In this document: positions 53,497 through 63,535 of the stretch, piece by piece
How positions within the stretch are numbered: the first letter of the stretch is position 1
How the letters are laid out: each line of letters begins with the position of its first letter
NCBI RefSeq assembly: GCF_016937655.1
Contig: NZ_JAFHKL010000002.1
Span: 124,001-188,000 of the forward strand
Origin: Chromobacterium alkanivorans
GTDB taxonomy: Bacteria; Pseudomonadota; Gammaproteobacteria; Burkholderiales; Chromobacteriaceae
Length of the DNA stretch: 64,000 nt
Direction of reading: 5' to 3'
Notes under the pieces: generated by a model
Databases searched by the model: none
What the model saw: only the letters and a program-made list of their open reading frames with translations
What the model was told of the DNA's origin: nothing
Program-made: the position numbers and the translations under genes

Positions 53497-54339
53497 TCAG
53501 TCGGCCGCCAACAGCTCGGACGCCCGCCAGCGCTGGAATCTCCGCTGCGCCGCCGCCACGCTGGACGCGGTCAGCGTCAGACCGCCGCAAGCCGACGCCC
53601 AGCCGTCGGCGCTTTCCGGCGCATCGTCGAAGGCCAGAAAATGCGGCGCGTCTCCCGCCGCCATGCCCGGCCCCAACAGCACCGCGCCGTCCGGATTGCC
53701 GGCGCTTTCCACCAGACCCACCCGCCCCTCGTTCAGCAACATCGGGAAGCGGTGGCTGGCCGCCACCGACTGACGCGCGTCGCGGGCGATTTGCAGCTTG
53801 TCGGCGTCGCCGGGCTCCAGCAAGACCGGGCAAGGCAGCGCCGACGCCAGCTCGCGGTGGATCTGGCTCTCGATCACGGTGGGCGGCAACAACACCGCGC
53901 TGACTAGATCGCTCAGATACGCCATCTCGTTGGGCTGAATCAACACATGCGCCAAGGGAACGCCGGCCGCCAGGCATTGCAGATAAGCCCTTCTTTGCTC
54001 CAGCAGCGCTTGCCGTCCGCGCCCCGCCGCCGCCGCGGCAAGCGGCTGGGCCAATACGCTCCAGCCGTCCTCTCGCGACAGCCAGGCGCTCAACTGCTCC
54101 GCCTGCTCCAACAGCGCCGGCAAGGGCAAACGCAGCAACAGCACGCGCCGCGCGCCGGTTCCGGCCACCGCGGCCTGGGCCAGGCGGCGGCCGCGCGCCA
54201 CCGTCTGCCGCGCCCTGTCGTCCGCCATCGCGTCGGCCATCAGTTCGCGCGGCGAGGGCAAACGCCGCAAGCCCATCGGCTCCGCCGCCTGTACGCTATC
54301 GGGAACACCGTCCATGCTGTCGCTGCCTTCGGAATACAT
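53497..54339 (-). CDS. Degenerate class I (AroG-type) DAHP synthase homologue
   Basis: A 280-residue protein clearly related to AroF/G/H. RRLPSPRELMADAMADDRARQTVARGRRLAQAAVAG matches the N-terminus in blocks. MAYLSDLVSAVLLPPTVIESQIHRELASALPCPVLL matches the AroG stretch ending ESQVHRELASGLSCPVGF. SVAASHRFPMLLNEGRVGLVESAGNPDGAVLLG matches the block around SGNGDCHIILRGG. The catalytic parts are lost: GPCSIHD is replaced by RLPLPAL, the KPRTTVGWKG loop is gone, GARTTESQ has become LPPTVIESQ, and the KNGTDG region is EPGDADK. The C-terminal metal-ligand part is shortened. The start at 54339 follows GGAGA; an ATG at 54345 is an alternative. A Fur box lies upstream, and the siderophore operon is divergent. 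It is probably not a DAHP synthase. Confidence 0.8.
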   Translation of the reverse strand: MYSEGSDSMDGVPDSVQAAEPMGLRRLPSPRELMADAMADDRARQTVARGRRLAQAAVAGTGARRVLLLRLPLPALLEQAEQLSAWLSREDGWSVLAQPLAAAAAGRGRQALLEQRRAYLQCLAAGVPLAHVLIQPNEMAYLSDLVSAVLLPPTVIESQIHRELASALPCPVLLEPGDADKLQIARDARQSVAASHRFPMLLNEGRVGLVESAGNPDGAVLLGPGMAAGDAPHFLAFDDAPESADGWASACGGLTLTASSVAAAQRRFQRWRASELLAAD

Positions 54340-54400
54340 TGTCATTCTCCATCTGCGCCTGCCATGCAAGCGGTTCAATTGGCGGCTACGATATTTTTAT

Positions 54401-54415
54401 TGAGAATGATTGTCA
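54401..54415 (-). promoter_or_regulatory. Fur box for the degenerate DAHP synthase gene
   Basis: On the minus strand TGACAATCATTCTCA matches the 7-1-7 consensus TGATAATNATTATCA at 12 of 14 defined positions. It lies ~60 nt upstream of the start. Confidence 0.8.
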
Positions 54416-54646
54416 ATTGCGTTTTTACCAAAATTAGTCCAATCTCCCGGCATGGCTTCCCTCCCTAAGGCCCCGCATGGCCTGCTCTGCAGCGGCTTTA
54501 GCCTCCTTCGCAGCCTTCTTCGACCTAGTCGGAAAATGACGAAAACATTGACAGTAAGGTCCTAACCCGAAGCTCGGCCTTGACTAAGTCCTAGAGCAAA
54601 AATGTGGAATCAATATCATCTGTACGCAATATCACCGTATTGCAAT

Positions 54647-54661
54647 GGATAACGATTATCA
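54647..54661 (+). promoter_or_regulatory. Fur box for the entCEBA operon
   Basis: GGATAACGATTATCA matches the 7-1-7 Fur consensus at 12 of 14 defined positions and sits in AT-rich DNA ~65 nt before the entC start. Confidence 0.8.
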
Positions 54662-54726
54662 TTTATATTCGCCCTCGACGCTCAGACGAGCCATCCCCCA
54701 CCTACCCAGTGGACTCAGGAATAGCG

Positions 54727-55907
54727 ATGAACCAAACCTCACTCGACCCAGCCTATAGCGGCGAACACAATCTGTTGGCCGCCTACCAGGCCGATTCCGC
54801 CTTCTTCTTCGCCTCGCCATGCCACACCCTGCTGGCCGAAGGCATCCAACGCGTCATCACCGACGCCGACCCCAGCGCCGCCATCGCCGCCGCGCTGGCC
54901 TCGCAGCCGGACCCGGAGCAAGCCGTAGTCGTTGGCGCCATCCCCTTCATGCCGGAACAACAGCCGTGGCTGTTCGTGCCGCAACAGGTACGCCGCGCCG
55001 ACGCGCTGAAGCAGGAACAGCGCAGCGCGCTGCGCCAGCCCTTGCAAGCCGAGTGCCGATTGACGCCGCAACCGGCGCCGGCCGCCTACTGCCAGGGCGT
55101 CAGCGACGCGCTGGCCCGCATCGGCAGCGGCGCGCTGGACAAAGTGGTGCTGTCGCGCACCTTAGAGCTTTCCGCCGAGCAGGCCATAGACCAGCGTCAA
55201 TTGCTGCTCAATCTGGCCAGCCAGAATCAGCACGGCTACACCTTCGCCGTGCAACTGAGCGAAGACGGCGCGCCGCGCCGCGCGCTGATGGGCGCCAGCC
55301 CCGAGCTGCTGCTGGCGCGCTACGGCCGTCAAGTGATCACCAATCCGCTGGCCGGCTCCGCCGCGCGCAGCCCGGACCCGGCGGAAGACCGCCGCCGCGC
55401 CGACGCCCTGCTGGAATCCGGCAAGGACCTGTACGAACACAAGCTGGTGATCGACGCCGTAGTCGAGGCGCTGGCGCCGTATTGCCGCGACCTGCAGGTG
55501 CCGGCCGGCCCGTCGCTGGTTTCCACCGCCACCATGTGGCATCTGTCCACCCGCATCAGCGGCGAGCTGATCGACCCAGCGGTGAGTTCCTTCGAACTGG
55601 CGCGAGCGCTGCACCCCACCCCGGCGGTATGCGGCTTCCCGGCCGACCCGGCGCGCAGCCTGATTCGCGAGATCGAACCGTTCGACCGCGGCTTCTTCAC
55701 CGGCATGGTGGGCTGGTGCGACGGCAAGGGCGACGGCGAATGGGCGGTCACCATCCGCTGCGCCGAAATCGCCGAACGCACGCTGCGCCTGTTCGCCGGC
55801 GCCGGCATCGTCACCGGCTCGCTGCCGGAAAGCGAGCTGGCCGAAACCGCGGCCAAGTTCCGCACCATGCTGCGCGCGATGGGCCTGGCCGATTTGGCGG
55901 AGGCGGC

Positions 55908-55911
<4 letters not shown>
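54727..55911 (+). CDS. entC: Isochorismate synthase (siderophore)
   Basis: A 394-residue chorismate-using enzyme that makes isochorismate, the first step to 2,3-dihydroxybenzoate. Conserved blocks: [17 protein letters not shown] (catalytic Lys), [75 protein letters not shown], and [21 protein letters not shown]. The ATG at 54727 is the family start and excludes an AT-rich in-frame extension over the Fur box. It heads a four-gene operon with 4 nt ATGA overlaps. It matches cbaC of Chromobacterium, as I recall that nomenclature. Confidence 0.95.
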
Positions 55912-57550
<1,639 letters not shown>

Positions 57551-57554
<4 letters not shown>

Positions 57555-58432
57555 GCATTCCCCGCATCGCCCCCTACGCCATCCCGTCGCAACTGCCGGA
57601 AAACCGCGTCGACTGGACGGTAGCGCCGCAGCGCGCCGCGCTGCTGATCCACGACATGCAGGAATACTTCCTGGACTTCTACGACCGCGACGCCGAGCCG
57701 GTGGCCACCGCGCTGCGCAATATCGCCGCCATCCGCGCGCGCTGCCGCGAGCTGAACATCCCGGTGTTCTACACCGCCCAGCCGGCGGAACAGGCCGACA
57801 GCGACCGCGGCCTGCTCAACGATATGTGGGGTCCCGGCCTGCCGGCGCGCCCGGAACGCCACCCCATCGTGGCCGGCCTGAGCCCGGCCGCCGACGACAC
57901 CGTGCTGACCAAGTGGCGCTACAGCGCCTTCCAGCGCTCGCCCTTCCTCAACCTGCTGCGCCAGCAAGGCCGCGACCAGCTGATCATCTGCGGCATCTAC
58001 GCCCACATCGGCTGCATGAGCACCGCGCTGGACGCCTTCATGTACGACATCCAGCCCTTCTTCGTCGCCGACGGCCTGGCCGACTTCTCGGCCGAACGCC
58101 ATGCGATGGCGCTGGAATACGTGGCCCAGCGCTGCGGCGTGACCCTGGACAGCCAGCGCCTGCTGAGCCAGCTGGCCGCCCCGGCCTCCGCCGCGCCCAG
58201 CGCGGAAGCGCTGCGCGCCGCCATCGCCGAACTGCTGCAGCAGCCGGCCAACGACATCGGCCTGGACGACAATCTGCTGGACTGGGGCCTGGACTCCATC
58301 CGCCTGATGAGCTTGCTGGAGCAATGGCGCGCGCTGGGCGCGGAAATCGACTTCATCGAACTGGCGCAACAGCCCAGCGTCAACGCCTGGCAGGCGCTGC
58401 TGGCGCGCCAGCTGGACGGGGTCGCCGCATGA
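57551..58432 (+). CDS. entB: Isochorismatase with aryl carrier protein domain
   Basis: A 293-residue two-domain protein. Residues ~1-205 are isochorismatase ([13 protein letters not shown] with the catalytic Asp, [30 protein letters not shown]) yielding 2,3-dihydro-2,3-dihydroxybenzoate. Residues ~220-293 are an aryl carrier domain with the phosphopantetheine Ser in [15 protein letters not shown]. It overlaps entE by 4 nt. The carrier domain implies a catecholate NRPS, which is not in this window. Confidence 0.95.
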
Positions 58433-59223
58433 GCGCCAGCTACCCTGAATTCCACGGCCGGCTGGCCGTGGTCAGCGGCGCGGCCCAGGGCATAGGCGCG
58501 GCGCTGGCGCGCTCGCTGGCGGACCAGGGCTGCCGCGTGGCGGCGCTGGACCTGCGCGCCGACGGCCTGCAGCAGCTGGCGCTGCACGCGCCGGCCCATG
58601 CCGACGGCCGCATCATCCCGCTGCCGCTGGACATCCGCGACGGCGCGGCGGTGGAACAGGCGGTGGCGCGCATCGAGGACGAGATCGGCGCCATCGACAT
58701 GCTGGCCAATGTCGCCGGCGTGCTGCGCCTGGGCACGGTGGAGCAGCTCAGCGACGAGGACTGGCTGCAGAGCTTCGCCGTCAACACCCACGGCGTATTC
58801 TTCCTCAGCCGCGCGGTGGCGCGGCGCATGCAGGCGCGCCGCCGGGGCGGCATCGTCACCGTCGGCTCCAACGCCGCCGAAGTGCCGCGCACCCAGATGG
58901 CGGCCTACGCCGCCTCCAAGGCCGCCACCACCCAGTTCAGCAAATGCCTGGGCCTGGAGCTGGCCGAGTTCGGCGTGCGCTGCAACATCGTGTCGCCCGG
59001 CTCCACCGACACCGCGATGCAGCGCCAGCTGTGGAGCGACGACGCCATCCCACCGGCCATCCTGCAAGGCTCGCTGGAGCAGTATCGCACCGGCATCCCG
59101 CTGCAACGCATCGCCGCGCCGCAGGACGTGGCCAATGCCGCGCTGTTCCTGCTGTCGGATCAGGCGCGCCACATCACGCTGCATAATCTGTACGTGGACG
59201 GCGGCGCGACGCTGGGGATCTGA
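58429..59223 (+). CDS. entA: 2,3-dihydro-2,3-dihydroxybenzoate dehydrogenase
   Basis: A 264-residue short-chain dehydrogenase that oxidises the EntB product to 2,3-dihydroxybenzoate with NAD. Motifs: [20 protein letters not shown] (cofactor), [13 protein letters not shown] (NNAG-like), [22 protein letters not shown] with Ser, Tyr and Lys of the catalytic set, and [11 protein letters not shown]. It is the last of the overlapping entCEBA genes. Its TGA runs into GAGCCTGCTCAC, a possible degraded end of the dispersed repeat. Confidence 0.94.
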   Translation: MSASYPEFHGRLAVVSGAAQGIGAALARSLADQGCRVAALDLRADGLQQLALHAPAHADGRIIPLPLDIRDGAAVEQAVARIEDEIGAIDMLANVAGVLRLGTVEQLSDEDWLQSFAVNTHGVFFLSRAVARRMQARRRGGIVTVGSNAAEVPRTQMAAYAASKAATTQFSKCLGLELAEFGVRCNIVSPGSTDTAMQRQLWSDDAIPPAILQGSLEQYRTGIPLQRIAAPQDVANAALFLLSDQARHITLHNLYVDGGATLGI

Positions 59224-59589
59224 GAGCCTGCTCACAATCCTTTTTAGCGTGTTGAAACCTTGTTAGGTGCGCAAGAAGCCACGTACCCGACGTGCCCAGA
59301 ACCCCTTCAAGCCTGCCGTCGGGTGGCAGGCCCGAGGTCTTAAGCGGCTGCCCTGTTTGAGCGATTTGACGCTAGCAAATCGCGAGTTCAGCCGCGCCTC
59401 GGGACTGACGGGCCCCGGCGGGAAACCGTAGGCCAGGCTTGCAGGGCGGCCTTTGGGGTAAAGGGGAATTTGGCCGAGCAAATTCCCCTTTCCGTTCGCC
59501 GGGCGGAACCGGCCCTAAATCATCATCCGCGCAGCGGATTCAAACCTCAAAATCGCAAACTGTTTCGAATAAATTCACCTCGGCAAAGA
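59224..59589. repeat. Gene-free stretch with repeat-like sequence
   Basis: No credible gene in ~365 nt. The minus-strand frame at 59263-59481 reads GFPPGPVSPEARLNSRFASV and similar, a phrase I recall from many short 'hypothetical proteins' in proteobacterial genomes; it probably marks a widespread non-coding repeat, not a gene. A hairpin AAAGGGGAATTTG...CAAATTCCCCTTT lies at ~59460-59491. Confidence 0.45.
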
Positions 59590-59623
59590 AAAACGGGCAA
59601 GACCATCTGGTCTTGCCCGTTTT
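59590..59623. terminator. Strong bidirectional terminator
   Basis: AAAACGGGCAAGACCA and TGGTCTTGCCCGTTTT form a near-perfect long stem with A/T tails on both sides. It lies after the minus-strand BMP-type gene and also closes the ent operon region. Confidence 0.92.
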
Positions 59624-59660
59624 CACGTCGCCGCGCTTAGCGCGGCGCGGCCCCGACGAA

Positions 59661-60665
59661 TCAGTTCACCGGGCAGCGGTTGGCGGCTCGGTAATCCACC
59701 ACCTTGATCTTGCCGCTGACGATGTCCTTGCGCGCCTGCAGGATCTTCTTCTCCATCTCAGGCGTGATCAGCGAACGGTTGTGCTGGTCCAGCGACCAGT
59801 CCACGCCGTTTTCTTTCAAGCCCATCAGCTTGACGTCTGGCTTCCACGCGCCGTTCTTGGCGTCGCGCATGGTTTCGTAGACCGCGTTGTCCACGCGCTT
59901 GACCATGGAGGTCAGCACCACGCCCGGCTGCAGATAGTTCTGATTGCTGTCCACGCCGATGTAGAACTTCTTGGCGCCCTTGGCCGCCTGAATCACGCCC
60001 ATATTCGACAGCGCCGCCGCGGCGAACACCACGTCCACGCCGCGATCGAACTGGCTCTTGGCCAGCTCGCCGCCGCGCGCCGGGTCGTTGAAGGCGGCGT
60101 GGGTGGTGCCTATCATGTTCTGCATCACCACCGCCTTGGGATTGGCGTACTTGGCGCCCTGGGCGTAGCCGCAGCCGAAGGCGCGGATCAGCGGCACGTC
60201 CATGCCGCCCAGATAGCCCACCTTGCCGCTCTTGGACTTGAGCGCGGCGGCCATGCCCACCAGGAAGGAGCCTTCCTGCTCCTTGAAGGCGATGCTCTGC
60301 ACATTCGGGCCCTTGGCCACCGAATCCACCAGGGTGAACTTCACCTTGGGGAATTCCTTGGCCACGGTCTCGATGGACTGGGTGTAGGCGAAGCCCACCG
60401 CCACCACCAGGTCGGCGCCCTTGCGCGCCATATTGCGCAGCATCTGCTCTTTCTGAGCGTCGTTGCTGACCTGGCCTTCGCGGTAGTTGATGTGGAATTC
60501 TTTCTTGAAACGTTCGGCGCCGTTGAATGCCGCTTCATTGAAGCTCTTGTCGAACTTGCCTGCCTGATCGTAGATCACGGCGACAGTGAAATCCTTGGCT
60601 GCAACCGGGCCTGCCAGCAAGATGGCAGCGGTTGCGCCTGCGATGTGTTTCAGCGCAAACGTCAT
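59661..60665 (-). CDS. BMP/Med-family ABC transporter substrate-binding protein
   Basis: A 334-residue periplasmic binding protein of the BMP (basic membrane protein, PnrA-like) family. The signal peptide IAGATAAILLAGPVAA has no lipobox Cys. The mature domain starts KDFTVAVIYDQAGKFDKSFNE, with FNEAAFNGAERF and GVDSNQNYLQPGVVLTSMVK being typical. Family members bind purine nucleosides for ABC import; the ligand here is unknown. No permease or ATPase genes are adjacent, so the transporter core lies elsewhere. Confidence 0.88.
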   Translation of the reverse strand: MTFALKHIAGATAAILLAGPVAAKDFTVAVIYDQAGKFDKSFNEAAFNGAERFKKEFHINYREGQVSNDAQKEQMLRNMARKGADLVVAVGFAYTQSIETVAKEFPKVKFTLVDSVAKGPNVQSIAFKEQEGSFLVGMAAALKSKSGKVGYLGGMDVPLIRAFGCGYAQGAKYANPKAVVMQNMIGTTHAAFNDPARGGELAKSQFDRGVDVVFAAAALSNMGVIQAAKGAKKFYIGVDSNQNYLQPGVVLTSMVKRVDNAVYETMRDAKNGAWKPDVKLMGLKENGVDWSLDQHNRSLITPEMEKKILQARKDIVSGKIKVVDYRAANRCPVN

Positions 60666-60912
60666 GTTTTATCTTTTCTATGTGGATTACAGGCGATGCG
60701 ACAGCGCCGCGGGCGGCGTTGCCGGCGCTTCAAGCGAAAGACGGAGGGGGAAACCGAGTGGACCGCGGCTGCCGGAGCAACCGGGACGAAACAGAACCAC
60801 GCCGCTGCGAACCGCAGCGGATACAACGCGCCAATTGAAGCTGCCGGATTGTAGGCAGCCCGCCGCCAGCTGTAAACCGGCGTGGCCGAATCCTGCAACA
60901 ACAGGTCGAAAA
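60666..60912. other. Upstream region of the BMP-type gene
   Basis: No gene. It should contain the BMP-gene promoter near 60670-60700. Nothing else recognisable. Confidence 0.4.
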
Positions 60913-60947
60913 ATGGACAGCCCGCCGTGGAACGGAGGGCTGTCCAT
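60913..60947 (-). terminator. Rho-independent terminator of the cysDN operon
   Basis: ATGGACAGCCC and GGGCTGTCCAT form a perfect 11 bp stem, followed on the minus strand by TTTTTCG. It lies ~20 nt after the cysN stop. Confidence 0.9.
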
Positions 60948-60964
60948 CGCTGCACGACACTAGC

Positions 60965-62401
60965 TCAGCGCGGAAACAGCTGGCCGATGTCCTTGGCCTC
61001 CCAGTGCGGGAAGTATTTGCGCACCAGCGCGTTCAGTTCCAGCTCGAAGGCGCGCAGCCGCTGCAACTCGTCCTGCGGCGCGGCCGCCTGCTCCGTCCCG
61101 GCCGCCGTGATCATGCCGGCGCCGGCGGTAGCGTTGCTCAAGCGGTCTATCACGATGAAGCTGCCGGTGCCGCGACAGGCGGCGTAGACGTCTATCACCG
61201 CCGGCGCGTTCAGGCTGATGCGGCACAGCGCGATCTCGTTCAGATGCAGCGCCTCCGACGGTTTCTGCTCTAGGGTGTTGACGTCCACCTGGTGCAGGAT
61301 AGCCTCCACCCGGCCGGTGACGAATTTGCCGGCCAGCTTGAAACCGTACTCCTTGCCGGCGCGCAGCGGCGCGTCCTGCATCCACACCAGGTGAGCGTCC
61401 AGACTGTTGCTCACCGCCGGCGGCGGCTGGTCCGCGCGCACCAGCATATCGCCGCGCGACACGTCGATCTCGTCCTCCAGCGTCAGCGTGATCGCCTCGC
61501 CGGCGCCGGCCGCGGCCAGTTCGCCCTCGTAGGCCACCACGGCCTTGACCTTGCTGCGGCGGCCGGACGGCAGCGCCAGCACTTCGTCGCCGGGACGGAT
61601 CTCGCCGGCGGCGATGGTGCCGCAGAAACCGCGGAAGTCCAGATTGGGCCGGTTGACGTACTGCACCGGCAGGCGGAAGGCTTCCAGCGCCGCGTCGCTG
61701 CGCACTTCCACCGTTTCCAGCAGCTGCATCAGCGTCGGCCCCTGATACCAGGGCGCGCCCTCGCCGCGGCTGACCACATTGTCGCCGCGCAGCGCGGAGA
61801 TCGGCACGAAGCGGATGTCCGGAATCGCCAGGCCCTCGGCGAAGGCCAGGTACTCGTCGCGGATGCGCTCGAACACCGCCGGGTCGTAATCCACCAAGTC
61901 CATCTTGTTCACCGCCACGATCACGTGGCGAATGCCCAACAGGCTGACGATGAAGCTGTGGCGGCGAGTCTGGGTCTGCACCCCTCGCCGCGCGTCGATC
62001 AGGATGATGGCCAGATTGCTGGTGGACGCGCCGGTGGCCATATTGCGGGTGTACTGCTCATGCCCCGGGCAGTCGGCGATGATGAACTTGCGCTTGTCGG
62101 TGCTGAAATAGCGGTAAGCGACGTCGATGGTGATGCCCTGCTCGCGCTCCGCCTGCAAGCCGTCCACCAGCAAGGCCAGGTCGATGTCCTGGTCGGTGGT
62201 GTTGTACTTCTTGGAGTCGCGCTCTATCGCCGCCAGCTGGTCCTCGAAGATCAGCTTGGAATCGTGCAGCAGCCGGCCGATCAGGGTGGACTTGCCGTCG
62301 TCGACGTTGCCACAGGTGATGAAGCGCAACAGATCCTTGTTTTCGTGCTGGCGCAGGTATTCCAGGATGTCGCCGGCGATCAGATCGGATTGGTGAGTCA
62401 T
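60965..62401 (-). CDS. cysN: Sulfate adenylyltransferase subunit 1 (GTPase)
   Basis: A 478-residue EF-Tu-like GTPase that drives APS synthesis by CysD. GTPase motifs: [15 protein letters not shown] (G1), [10 protein letters not shown] (G2), [12 protein letters not shown] (G3), NKMD (G4). Barrel domains 2 and 3 follow, with [17 protein letters not shown]. Length matches CysN alone, without a CysC kinase fusion. The start shares one base with the cysD stop (TGATG). APS made here feeds assimilatory sulfate reduction or PAPS synthesis. Confidence 0.95.
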   Translation of the reverse strand: MTHQSDLIAGDILEYLRQHENKDLLRFITCGNVDDGKSTLIGRLLHDSKLIFEDQLAAIERDSKKYNTTDQDIDLALLVDGLQAEREQGITIDVAYRYFSTDKRKFIIADCPGHEQYTRNMATGASTSNLAIILIDARRGVQTQTRRHSFIVSLLGIRHVIVAVNKMDLVDYDPAVFERIRDEYLAFAEGLAIPDIRFVPISALRGDNVVSRGEGAPWYQGPTLMQLLETVEVRSDAALEAFRLPVQYVNRPNLDFRGFCGTIAAGEIRPGDEVLALPSGRRSKVKAVVAYEGELAAAGAGEAITLTLEDEIDVSRGDMLVRADQPPPAVSNSLDAHLVWMQDAPLRAGKEYGFKLAGKFVTGRVEAILHQVDVNTLEQKPSEALHLNEIALCRISLNAPAVIDVYAACRGTGSFIVIDRLSNATAGAGMITAAGTEQAAAPQDELQRLRAFELELNALVRKYFPHWEAKDIGQLFPR

Positions 62402-63327
62402 CAGAAATATCCTTCCATCTTTTTCTTTTCCATCGAGCCGGCGCTGTCGTGGTCTATCACCCGGCCCTGGCGCTCGGAGGTTCGGGTCAGCAGCATCTCC
62501 TGGATGATGTCCGGCAACGTAGCCGCCTGCGACTCCACCGCTCCGGTCAGCGGATAACAACCCAGGGTGCGGAAACGGACTCGCCTGGTTTCAATGCTCG
62601 CCTTCTCTTCCGGGCTCAGATATTCCAGTATCCGCTCGTCGTCTATCATGATCAGCGTGCCGTCGCGCTCTATCACCGGCCGTTCGGCTGCGAAGTACAG
62701 GGGCACGATCTCGATGTTTTCCAGGAAGATGTATTGCCAGATGTCCAGCTCGGTCCAGTTGGACAGCGGGAACACGCGTATGCTCTCGCCCTTGTCTATC
62801 TTGCTGTTGTAGATGTTCCAGAGCTCGGGACGCTGGTTCTTCGGGTCCCAGCGGTGGTTGCGGTCGCGGAAGGAATAGACGCGCTCCTTGGCGCGGCTCT
62901 TTTCCTCGTCGCGGCGCGCGCCGCCGAAAGCCGCGTCGAAACCGTATTTGTTCAAGGCCTGCTTCAGGCCCTCGGTCTTCATCACGTCGGTGTGCTTGGC
63001 GCTGCCGGCGGTGAACGGGTTGATGCCGGCGTCCACGCCGTCCTGGTTGACGTGGACGATCAGGTCCCAGCCGTATTCGCGCGCCTGCTTGTCGCGCAGC
63101 GCGATCATTTCCTTGAACTTCCAGGTGGTGTCCACGTGCATCAAGGGAAACGGCGGCTTGCCCGGCGCAAACGCCTTCTTGGCCAGGTGCAGCATCACCG
63201 CCGAATCCTTGCCTATCGAATACAGCATCACCGGGTTTTCGAATTCCGCGGCCACTTCGCGAATGATGTGGATCGACTCCGCTTCCAACTGCTTGAGGTG
63301 AGTCAGCCTCTGTTGACCGATGTCCAT
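62401..63327 (-). CDS. cysD: Sulfate adenylyltransferase subunit 2
   Basis: A 308-residue ATP-pyrophosphatase-type enzyme that makes adenosine 5'-phosphosulfate from ATP and sulfate. P-loop-like [17 protein letters not shown] (SxGKDS) lies near residue ~50; [12 protein letters not shown] and [20 protein letters not shown] are hallmark blocks. The ATG at 63327 ([15 protein letters not shown]) follows CAGGAAG. It forms an operon with cysN. A hairpin lies in the probable leader ~45 nt upstream. Confidence 0.95.
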   Translation of the reverse strand: MDIGQQRLTHLKQLEAESIHIIREVAAEFENPVMLYSIGKDSAVMLHLAKKAFAPGKPPFPLMHVDTTWKFKEMIALRDKQAREYGWDLIVHVNQDGVDAGINPFTAGSAKHTDVMKTEGLKQALNKYGFDAAFGGARRDEEKSRAKERVYSFRDRNHRWDPKNQRPELWNIYNSKIDKGESIRVFPLSNWTELDIWQYIFLENIEIVPLYFAAERPVIERDGTLIMIDDERILEYLSPEEKASIETRRVRFRTLGCYPLTGAVESQAATLPDIIQEMLLTRTSERQGRVIDHDSAGSMEKKKMEGYF

Positions 63328-63369
63328 GCTTCCTGCCCATCCTGTAGATGCGCTCAAATCTACCGAAAG

Positions 63370-63395
63370 CCCATCGGCGCATCAAAACCGATGGG
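63370..63395 (-). promoter_or_regulatory. Hairpin upstream of cysD
   Basis: CCCATCGG and CCGATGGG form a perfect 8 bp stem with a 10 nt loop, 43-68 nt before the cysD start and in AT-rich DNA. It may be a leader RNA structure. No known riboswitch is recognised. Confidence 0.35.
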
Positions 63396-63535
63396 TTATA
63401 TCAATATGCTCTTAGCAAATCAACAATTAGTCCAAAGGGCAATAAGAACATCGGCGCAAACCTTGCGGAATCTTCGGCCCGCGCTTCAATAACTGTCTAC
63501 ATTAGTACAAATACGCAAGCCGCACGGAGACAGCG

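Larger units (their letters stand above)
54340..54726. promoter_or_regulatory. Divergent iron-regulated promoter region
   Basis: A 387 nt gap without a gene, rich in A/T near both ends. It holds one Fur box for each divergent unit (listed separately). The middle (~54470-54600) shows nothing recognisable. Confidence 0.6.

Noticed and set aside
54819-55907. entE frame open far upstream, suggesting a 911-residue protein
   Set aside because: The extension is an Arg/Pro-rich shadow of entC. entE begins at 55908 with an ATGA overlap.
59263-59481. 72-codon minus-strand frame as a gene
   Set aside because: No ribosome site or conserved domain; the phrase recurs in unrelated genomes in a way that suggests a repeat.
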